Assembly: GCA_943372515.1 (NCBI GenBank)
Contig: CALRYY010000001.1
Span: 62,001-126,000 of the forward strand
DNA length: 64,000 nt
Source of the DNA: RAM1 sp943372515
Lineage (GTDB): Bacteria; Pseudomonadota; Gammaproteobacteria; Burkholderiales; Burkholderiaceae_C
Reading direction: 5' to 3'
The notes below the pieces were generated by a model. It was not told the DNA's origin. It saw nothing but the letters and a program-made list of their open reading frames with translations, and did no database searches. Both the position numbers and the translations under genes were made by a program. Of the stretch, positions 58,002-64,000 are shown piece by piece. Within the stretch, counting starts at the first letter, position 1. The number at the start of each line of letters is the position of its first letter.

Positions 58002-58787
58002 CTACGCAGCCACCAACCCCGCGGCCCGCTGCACCTCAATGCGAATTTCTTCCGTCAGCCGCGCCTTCAGGTCCATGAACACCGGCGTGGTCTTGACGGA
58101 GTAGTGGCGCGGGTGCCCGATGGGCACGGGCAGATCGCACTTGATGCGCCCGGGCCGTGCGCTCATGACGACGGTGCGGCTGCCCATGAAGATGGCCTCG
58201 TCGATATCGTGGGTGACGAACAGCACCGTTTTGCGCTCTGCCTCCCAGATGCCCTGCAGCAACTCCTGCATCAGCTCGCGCGTTTGATGGTCCAGCGCGC
58301 CGAAGGGCTCGTCCATCAGCAGGATGCGCGGGTTGTTGGCCAGCGCCCGTGCCAGCGCCGTGCGCTGCTGCATTCCGCCTGACAGCTGCTTGGGGAAGTG
58401 GTGGGCGAAGTCCTTCAGACCCACCTTGGCCAGAAAGGCATGGGCGATCTCATGCTGCTGCGCCAGCGGCATGCCCTTTTCGCGCAGGCCAAAGCACACG
58501 TTCTGCAGCACCGTCAGCCAGGGGAACAGCGTGTAGCTCTGGAACACCATGCCGCGGTCGGCGCCGGGGCCGCTGACCGTCTTGCCGTCCAGCGTGATGC
58601 TGCCGGTGGTGGGCGTGTCCAGGCCCGCCACCATGCGCAGCAGCGTGCTCTTGCCGCAGCCGCTGGGCCCCAGGATGGTGATGAAGTCGTTTTCGGCGAC
58701 GGTCAGGTCGGTGGCTTGCAGCGCGAGGGTTCCGCCATTGGCGCCGGCGAAGGTCTTGGAGACCTGGGTGACTTCAAGAATGTTCAT
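58002..58787 (-). CDS. ABC transporter ATP-binding protein, NitT/TauT family
   Basis: The 261-residue ATPase has Walker A ILGPSGCGKST (residues 39-48), signature LSGGMQQRTALARAL, Walker B ILLMDEPFGALD, and the H-loop in LFVTHDIDEAIF. The sequence belongs to the NrtD/SsuB/TauB group for nitrate, sulfonate and taurine. It overlaps the permease by four bases and is the last gene of the hut-linked transporter, so its natural substrate may be histidine, urocanate or a related compound rather than an inorganic or sulfonate ion. Confidence 0.93.
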   Translation of the reverse strand: MNILEVTQVSKTFAGANGGTLALQATDLTVAENDFITILGPSGCGKSTLLRMVAGLDTPTTGSITLDGKTVSGPGADRGMVFQSYTLFPWLTVLQNVCFGLREKGMPLAQQHEIAHAFLAKVGLKDFAHHFPKQLSGGMQQRTALARALANNPRILLMDEPFGALDHQTRELMQELLQGIWEAERKTVLFVTHDIDEAIFMGSRTVVMSARPGRIKCDLPVPIGHPRHYSVKTTPVFMDLKARLTEEIRIEVQRAAGLVAA

Positions 58788-59563
58788 CTTCCAATCTGCG
58801 CCCAGGGGAACAGCTTCTTGTTGAATGCCTTGAACGCAAAGTCAGTCACCAGCCCGATCAGGCCGATCACGATGATGCCGAAGATGATCTGGTCCGTGGC
58901 CAGCAGCGCCTGGCTGTCGGTGATCATGTGGCCGATGCCGCTGGACGCGCCGATCAGCTCGGCCACGATCACGTACGTCCAGGCCCAGCCCAACACCATG
59001 CGCAGCGTCTCGGCGATCTCGGGCGCGCTGCTGGGCACCAGCACGCGCGTGACGATGCCGCGGTCGCCCGCGCCCAAGGTGTACGCCGCTTCCACCAGGT
59101 CGCGCCGCGTGTTGCCCACGCTCACCGCAATCATCAGCACCAGCTGGAAGAAGCTGCCGATGAAGATCACGCTGAGCTTTTGCGCCTCGCCAATGCCGGC
59201 CCACAAAATCAAAAGCGGGATGAATGCCGACGCGGGCAGGTAGCGCGCAAAGCTGACGAAGGGTTCAAAGAACGCCTCAATGGGCTTGTACGCGCCCATC
59301 AGCACACCCAGCGGCACCGCCAGGATGGCGGCAATGGCAAATCCACCCAGCACGCGCCACACCGTCATGCCGATGTCCTTGCTGAAGCCCTGGTTGACCA
59401 GCAGGTCGTAGCCGGACTTCACCATGGTCCACGGGTCGGCCAGGAAGGTCTTGGACACGAAGCCGCCAAAGGTGGCAGCGGCCCACACCGCAAAGAACAG
59501 GATGAAGAAGCTCACCCCCAGCACCACGCGGGCGCCGGGGTTGACTGGCTGCAGCGGCTTCAT
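58784..59563 (-). CDS. ABC transporter permease, NitT/TauT family
   Basis: The 259-residue membrane protein has about six helices and the EAA-type loop of binding-protein-dependent permeases: EAAYTLGAGDRGIVTRVLVPSSAPEIAETLRMVLGWAWTYVIVAELIGASSGIGHMI. This arrangement is that of SsuC/TauC. It starts on the last base of the substrate-binding protein stop codon and overlaps the ATPase start. It would form a homodimeric channel. Confidence 0.93.
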   Translation of the reverse strand: MKPLQPVNPGARVVLGVSFFILFFAVWAAATFGGFVSKTFLADPWTMVKSGYDLLVNQGFSKDIGMTVWRVLGGFAIAAILAVPLGVLMGAYKPIEAFFEPFVSFARYLPASAFIPLLILWAGIGEAQKLSVIFIGSFFQLVLMIAVSVGNTRRDLVEAAYTLGAGDRGIVTRVLVPSSAPEIAETLRMVLGWAWTYVIVAELIGASSGIGHMITDSQALLATDQIIFGIIVIGLIGLVTDFAFKAFNKKLFPWAQIGR

Positions 59564-60507
59564 TACTTGAGGAAGCGCGTGTCGGCCAGTTTCGTGAGAT
59601 CAGGAATCGCCTTGATCACGCCGGCTTCCAGCAACAGGTCGGCGGCTTCCTTGCTGAATGCGGCATGTTCGCCGGCAAAGAACTTCTGGTTGGCCGCGCG
59701 GTCCTGCCAGCGCAGGTATTTCTGGCTGGCTTCAAACTGCTCGGCGCTTTGCTTGACGTCGGCGCCCATGATGGCAAAGCTCTTGGCGGGCTCCTTGGCG
59801 ATCATTTCCACGGCTTCAAAGTAGCTGTCGGTCAGTGCCTTGGCGGCCTTGGGGTTCTCGCTCAAAAACTTCGGTGTGCAGCCAAAGGTGTCCATGATCA
59901 TCGGGTAATCCAGCGTGGTGGCAATGATCTTGCCGGCCTCGGGCTTGGCGCGCACCGCGCCCAGGTACGGCTCGTAGGTCATGGCGGCGTCAATGTCGGT
60001 GTTGCCCGCAATCATGGCGTTGGCCGCGGCCTGCGGCTCCAGGTTGACGATCTTCACGTCCTTGGGGGTCAGGCCGTTTTTCTTGAGCATCCAGGCCAGC
60101 GTGAAGTAGGGTGCGGTGCCGGGCGCGCTGGCGGCCACGGTCTTGCCTTTCAGGTCGCTGATCTTGGTGATGTTGGGTTTGACCACCATGCCGTCGGCGC
60201 CAAAGCTCTTGTCCAGCTGGAAGATCTGCGTGGTGGCCACGCCGGCTGCGTTCCAGGCGATCCAGGTCTCTACCGTGGTGGCGGCGCACTGGATGTCGCC
60301 GGAGGCCACAGCCAGATGGCGGTCTTTTTGCGGGATCTTCTTGATCGACACGTCCAGGCCATTCTTCTTGAAGATGCCGGCCTCCTTGGCCAGGGTCAGC
60401 GGCGCAAAGCCCGTCCAGCCCGACATGCCGATGGCAACTTTGGTCTCCTGCGCGTGGGCACCGGCAAAGGCCAGGGCAACGAGGGTGGCGGTGAGCAGCT
60501 TTTTCAT
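59563..60507 (-). CDS. ABC transporter substrate-binding protein, NitT/TauT (NMT1-like) family
   Basis: The 314-residue periplasmic protein has a signal peptide (MKKLLTATLVALAFAGAHAQ, cleavage near residue 20). A type II fold of the NMT1/SsuA family follows, with KVAIGMSGWTGFAPLTLAKEAGIFKKNGLDVSI and VASGDIQCAATTVETWIAWNAAGVATTQIFQLDKSFGADGMVV. The ligand is unknown; its place 50 bp after hutH suggests histidine, urocanate or a histidine-derived compound. The start at 60507 is used because the longer frame is not signal-like. Confidence 0.93.
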   Translation of the reverse strand: MKKLLTATLVALAFAGAHAQETKVAIGMSGWTGFAPLTLAKEAGIFKKNGLDVSIKKIPQKDRHLAVASGDIQCAATTVETWIAWNAAGVATTQIFQLDKSFGADGMVVKPNITKISDLKGKTVAASAPGTAPYFTLAWMLKKNGLTPKDVKIVNLEPQAAANAMIAGNTDIDAAMTYEPYLGAVRAKPEAGKIIATTLDYPMIMDTFGCTPKFLSENPKAAKALTDSYFEAVEMIAKEPAKSFAIMGADVKQSAEQFEASQKYLRWQDRAANQKFFAGEHAAFSKEAADLLLEAGVIKAIPDLTKLADTRFLK

Positions 60508-60557
60508 GGAAGGAATCTCCGGGGTTTGAAGTGAGGTGGGAAAACTGTATGCAGTGT

Positions 60558-62105
60558 TCATGCCAGCCGCAATGCGTGTAACTCCGCAATTTGCGTCTCG
60601 GTGGCGTCCCCAATGGCGCCGCTGGCGACCAGTTGGTGCATGGCCTGCATGTCGCGCGCCAGGCTGCGGTCCTGCATCATGGCCGGCGACACGCTGCGCA
60701 CCAGGCGCATCACGCCTTCCAGCGCCGGGGCACTGGTCATCGGCCGCAAGAATTCAATGCCCTGGGCGGCGGCCAGCAGCTCGATGGCGACGATGTACGC
60801 CGTGTTGGACAGCATGGGCGTCAGGCGCCGCGCTGCAAAGGTAGCCATGCTCACATGGTCTTCCTGGTTGGCAGACGTGGGCAGGCTGTCCACACTGGCG
60901 GGGTGGGCCAGCGACTTGTTTTCGCTGGCCAGCGACGCGGCCGTCACATGCACGATCATGAAGCCGCTGTTCAGCCCCGGGTCGGGCGTGAGGAACGGCG
61001 GCAGGCGCGACACCACGGTGTCTACCAGCATGGCAATGCGCCGCTCGGTGATCGCGCCGATTTCGGCGATGGCCACAGCTAGTGCGTCGGCGGCCAGTGC
61101 CACGGGCTCCGCGTGAAAGTTGCCGCCGGACACCATCAAGCCTTCAAACACCAGCGGGTTGTCGGTGACGGCGTTGGCCTCGCGCACCAGCACCTGCGCG
61201 GCATAACGCATCTGGTCCAGGCAGGCACCCATCACCTGGGGCTGGCAGCGCAGGCAGTACGGGTCCTGCACGCGGTCATCACCTTCAAGGTGCGAGGCGC
61301 GGATGTCGCTGCCCACCATCAGTGCGCGGTAGGCGGCCGCGCAGTCGATCTGCCCTGGCTGGCCGCGCACGGCGTGGATGCGCGGGTCAAACGGGCCGTC
61401 GCTGCCGCGCGCGGCGTCAAGCGTCAGCGCGCCGGAGATCACGGCGGCTTCAAACAGGCGGTCGGTCGCCAGCAGCGCTTCAATGGCCAGAGCGGCTGAC
61501 ACCTGCGTGCCATTGATCAGCGCCAGGCCTTCCTTGGCGCCCAGTGCAATGGGCTTCAGGCCCGCTTTTGCCAGTGCGTCGCCGCCGGGCATGCGATCGC
61601 CCTTGTACAACGCTTCGCCTTCGCCAATGAGCGGCAGGCACAGGTGGGCCAGCGGTGCCAGGTCGCCCGACGCGCCCACCGAGCCCTGGCAGGGAATCAC
61701 GGGGATCACGCCGGCGTTGTGCAGCGCAATCAGTGCGTCGACCACTTCTTCGCGCACGCCCGAATAGCCGCGCGCCAGGCTGGTGGCCTTGAGCACCAGG
61801 ATCAGCCGCACCACGCGCTCGCTCATCGGCTCACCCACGCCCACGGCGTGGGATCGCAGCAGCTTGAGCTGCAGCGTGGCCAGGTCTTCGCGCGCGATGC
61901 GCTTCATGGCCAGCTTGCCGAAGCCGGTGTTCACGCCATAGACGGCGGCGTCGCCCTCGGTGGCTTTTTTCACCAACGCGGCGCTGCCACGAATGCCGTC
62001 GCGGCAAGCCGGATCAATCGCCACCTGGGGCGGCGTGGGGCTGCACAGGTGGCGTAGCTGGGCCAGCGTGAGCTGGCCGGGAGTCAGAGTTAGTTGATCA
62101 GTCAT
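60558..62105 (-). CDS. hutH: Histidine ammonia-lyase
   Basis: The 515-residue enzyme converts histidine to urocanate and ammonia. The self-formed MIO electrophile comes from A145-S146-G147 in QGSVGASGDLAPLAHL. The first-domain tyrosine lies in AVYGVNTGFGKLA. Further motifs include SGGNFHAEPVALAADALAVAIAEIG and SANQEDHVSMATFAARRL. It is the second gene after hutU; the 94-bp gap holds a GC-rich repeat. The ABC transporter genes continue on the same strand. Confidence 0.97.
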   Translation of the reverse strand: MTDQLTLTPGQLTLAQLRHLCSPTPPQVAIDPACRDGIRGSAALVKKATEGDAAVYGVNTGFGKLAMKRIAREDLATLQLKLLRSHAVGVGEPMSERVVRLILVLKATSLARGYSGVREEVVDALIALHNAGVIPVIPCQGSVGASGDLAPLAHLCLPLIGEGEALYKGDRMPGGDALAKAGLKPIALGAKEGLALINGTQVSAALAIEALLATDRLFEAAVISGALTLDAARGSDGPFDPRIHAVRGQPGQIDCAAAYRALMVGSDIRASHLEGDDRVQDPYCLRCQPQVMGACLDQMRYAAQVLVREANAVTDNPLVFEGLMVSGGNFHAEPVALAADALAVAIAEIGAITERRIAMLVDTVVSRLPPFLTPDPGLNSGFMIVHVTAASLASENKSLAHPASVDSLPTSANQEDHVSMATFAARRLTPMLSNTAYIVAIELLAAAQGIEFLRPMTSAPALEGVMRLVRSVSPAMMQDRSLARDMQAMHQLVASGAIGDATETQIAELHALRLA

Positions 62106-62124
62106 ACGGGCTTGTCGGGGGCCG

Positions 62125-62198
62125 CCGCGGAACCGGCTATGCCGGGCCGCTGGAGGCGCCCCCTAGAGGGGGAGGCGCCGCAGGCGCTTCGGGGGTGG
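62125..62198 (-). repeat. Comamonad-type intercistronic GC-rich repeat, copy 2 (hutU-hutH)
   Basis: It runs from CCGCGGAACCGGCT to CTTCGGGGGTGG, with the central palindrome CCCCCTAGAGGGGG and GGCGCCGCAGGCGC. It starts one base from the hutU stop codon. It is the second copy of the element at 12615-12693, with the same orientation relative to the genes. Confidence 0.85.
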
Positions 62199-62199
62199 G

Positions 62200-63906
62200 T
62201 CATCCTCCGATCATCGGCAGGTTGAGGTGGTTGTCTTTGGCGCTTTGTTTGGCGATGTCGTAGCCCGCGTCGGCATGGCGCATCACACCTGTGGCCGGGT
62301 CGTTGAACAGCACCCTGCCGAGCTTCTCAGCGGCCTCTTGGGTGCCGTCAGCACAGATCACCACGCCGCTGTGCTGCGAATACCCCATGCCCACGCCGCC
62401 GCCATGGTGCAGGCTGACCCAGGTGGCGCCGCTGGCCGTATTGAGCAGGGCGTTCAGCAGTGGCCAATCGCTCACGGCGTCGCTGCCGTCCATCATGGCT
62501 TCGGTTTCGCGGTTGGGGGATGCGACCGAGCCGCTGTCCAGGTGGTCGCGGCCGATCACGATGGGGCCTTTGAGCTCGCCGGACTTCACCATCTCGTTGA
62601 ATGCCAGGCCGGCCAGGTGCCGCTCGCCCAGGCCAATCCAGCAGATGCGCGCGGGCAGGCCCTGGAACGCAATGCGCTCGCCCGCCATATCCAGCCAGCG
62701 GTGCAGGTGCTTGTTATCGGGAAACAGCTCTTTCATCTTCGCGTCGGTCTTGCGGATGTCTTCCGGGTCGCCGCTCAGCGCTACCCAGCGAAACGGACCG
62801 ATGCCCTTGCAGAACAGCGGTCGCACATAGGCGGGCACAAAGCCGGGAAAGTCAAACGCGTTGGCCACGCCAAAGTCCTTGGCCACCTGACGCAGGTTGT
62901 TACCGTAGTCCACGGTGGGGATGCCCATGTCGTGGAAGGCCAGCATGGCGCGGATGTGCGTGGCGCACGATTCACCCGCGGCTTGGGTCAGTGCGGCGTG
63001 CTGCGCCGGGTCTTTCTGCGCGGCCTGCCACTGCGCCACCGTCCAGCCGCTGGGCAGGTAGCCGTTGATGATGTCGTGGGCCGAGGTCTGGTCGGTGACG
63101 ATGTCGGGGCGCGGCCCGCCGGCCTGTGCGCGCTTGACAAGCTCGGGCACGATGTCGGCCGCGTTGCCGCACAGGCCTATCGACACCGCCTCTTTGCGGC
63201 TGGTGTGGTGGGCAATCAGCGCCAGCGCTTCGTCCAGGTCCTTGGCCTGCTTGTCCAGGTACTTTGTGCGCAGGCGAAAGTCGATGCGGCTTTGCTGGCA
63301 CTCAATGTTCAGCGAGCAGGCGCCGGCAAATGTGGCCGCCAGCGGCTGCGCGCCGCCCATGCCGCCCAGGCCGGCGGTCAAAATCCAGCGGCCAGCCAGG
63401 TCGCCATTGAAATGCTGGCGGCCCGCTTCCACAAAAGTCTCGTATGTGCCCTGCACGATGCCCTGGCTGCCGATGTAGATCCAGCTGCCGGCCGTCATCT
63501 GGCCGTACATCATCAGACCCGCACGGTCCAGCTCGTTGAAGTGATCCCAGGTGGCCCACTTGGGTACCAGGTTCGAATTGGCCAGCAGCACGCGCGGCGC
63601 GCCGGTGTGGGTGCGAAACACGCCAACGGGTTTGCCCGACTGGATCAGCAGCGTCTCGTCAGGTGCCAGCTTGCGCAGTGAATCCAGAATGGCGTCAAAC
63701 GACGGCCAGTTGCGTGCCGCCTTGCCGATGCCGCCGTACACCACCAGTTCGTCGGGGTTCTCGGCCACCTCCGGGTCCAGGTTGTTCTGGATCATGCGGT
63801 AGGCGGCTTCGATCTGCCAGTTGGCGCAGCTGATGGCGCTGCCGCGCGGTGCGCGTACCGGGCGGGCCTTGCTGGCCAGGAAGGGGGTTTGCGAAAGGTC
63901 GGACAT
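62200..63906 (-). CDS. hutU: Urocanate hydratase
   Basis: The 568-residue enzyme hydrates urocanate to imidazolonepropionate with tightly bound NAD. Family segments include LDPEVAENPDELVVYGGIGKAARNWPSFDAI, GQMTAGSWIYIGSQGIVQGTYETF and GRWILTAGLGGMGGAQPLAATFAG. Near the C-terminal half are FPARIC-like GLPARICWIGLGERH and VSLHHGGGVGMGYSQHSG. The start MSDLSQTPF at 63906 has a GGAGG-type site; the longer frame extends into the operator. It is first in the hut operon. Confidence 0.97.
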   Translation of the reverse strand: MSDLSQTPFLASKARPVRAPRGSAISCANWQIEAAYRMIQNNLDPEVAENPDELVVYGGIGKAARNWPSFDAILDSLRKLAPDETLLIQSGKPVGVFRTHTGAPRVLLANSNLVPKWATWDHFNELDRAGLMMYGQMTAGSWIYIGSQGIVQGTYETFVEAGRQHFNGDLAGRWILTAGLGGMGGAQPLAATFAGACSLNIECQQSRIDFRLRTKYLDKQAKDLDEALALIAHHTSRKEAVSIGLCGNAADIVPELVKRAQAGGPRPDIVTDQTSAHDIINGYLPSGWTVAQWQAAQKDPAQHAALTQAAGESCATHIRAMLAFHDMGIPTVDYGNNLRQVAKDFGVANAFDFPGFVPAYVRPLFCKGIGPFRWVALSGDPEDIRKTDAKMKELFPDNKHLHRWLDMAGERIAFQGLPARICWIGLGERHLAGLAFNEMVKSGELKGPIVIGRDHLDSGSVASPNRETEAMMDGSDAVSDWPLLNALLNTASGATWVSLHHGGGVGMGYSQHSGVVICADGTQEAAEKLGRVLFNDPATGVMRHADAGYDIAKQSAKDNHLNLPMIGG

Positions 63907-63955
63907 GGAGGCTCCTGCGGCGGATGATTCAGGTCGATCAATTTCGGCAAACTGT

Positions 63956-63971
63956 AGTTGTCTATACAACT
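63956..63971 (-). promoter_or_regulatory. HutC-like operator upstream of hutU
   Basis: AGTTGT-CTAT-ACAACT is a perfect 6-bp inverted repeat 50 bp upstream of hutU. It closely resembles the TTGTATATACAA-type sites of the GntR-family repressor HutC, which is released by urocanate. An ATG ends the window at 64000 on the plus strand and may start a divergent hut gene or regulator. Confidence 0.6.
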
Positions 63972-64000
63972 TGTGTCAACTGGGGTATTCTTGGCGTATG

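Overview
The window looks like chromosome of a high-GC betaproteobacterium of the Burkholderiales, most probably Comamonadaceae. This is inferred from protein flavour and gene order: the rpsF-priB-rpsR-rplI-dnaB block, divergent ppsR/ppsA, a Bug/TctC-type solute receptor, and a GC-rich intercistronic repeat present twice (12615-12693 and 62125-62198) of a type I associate with comamonads. No rRNA, tRNA, CRISPR array, transposase or prophage gene is visible. Coding density is very high: the longest gene-free stretches are about 180-210 bp (9429-9615, 14260-14457, 19480-19689, 23071-23262, 24709-24891), and none exceeds 300 bp.

Region by region. 1-2.7 kb: 23S rRNA methyltransferase rlmD, a Bax-inhibitor-1 family membrane protein and a GlcG/HbpS-type protein. 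2.8-9.4 kb: a minus-strand iron-acquisition cluster (catecholate-type TonB-dependent receptor, piuC hydroxylase, an FMN alpha-hydroxy-acid oxidase, bfd, a possible 24-residue membrane peptide, tonB, exbB, exbD, hemP) with Fur-like boxes at three places. 9.6-13.3 kb: redox and iron storage (ferredoxin-NADP reductase, bacterioferritin with a leader hairpin, ahpF, ahpC). 13.4-16.9 kb: PEP synthase ppsA and its divergent regulator ppsR. 16.9-23.1 kb: two paralogous VC_2705-type sodium/solute symporters, one with its DUF4212 small subunit, around a small membrane protein, a TPR protein and an uncharacterised 171-residue protein.

23.2-26.3 kb: ribosomal proteins S6, S18 and L9 with priB and dnaB, preceded by a strong promoter and a terminator-like leader hairpin. 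26.3-29.2 kb: PIN-PhoH ATPase, a Bcp peroxiredoxin and an Mth938-type protein. 29.2-34 kb: aminotransferase alaA, homoserine dehydrogenase hom and threonine synthase thrC, with a Phd/PIN toxin-antitoxin pair wedged between hom and thrC. 34-36.5 kb: molybdenum cofactor genes mobB, moeA, moaD, moaE. 36.5-39.3 kb: MarR regulator divergent from a Bug receptor and an FAD monooxygenase. 39.3-43.7 kb: clpB, two conserved hypotheticals and a second PIN-type toxin-antitoxin pair. 43.7-48.2 kb: an acyl-CoA-synthetase-like enzyme, a VOC protein, a DUF1428 protein, an MFS exporter and a CreA lipoprotein.

48.4-56.5 kb: the complete high-affinity potassium uptake operon kdpFABC with sensor kinase kdpD and regulator kdpE, plus a possible extra 32-39 residue membrane peptide between kdpC and kdpD. 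56.6-58 kb: a DUF3297 protein and a class II Fic protein whose start codon lies in one of two tandem palindromes. 58-64 kb: a histidine utilisation transcript, hutU-hutH, running into a NitT/TauT-type ABC transporter, with a HutC-like operator at the right edge. No single spectacular new system stands out. The best leads are the symporters with a coiled-coil insert and EF-hand-like loop, the rpsF and bfr leader structures, the OmpR-type tandem repeats at 19.5 kb, the oxidase inside the iron cluster, the ABC transporter in the hut operon, and two candidate microproteins.
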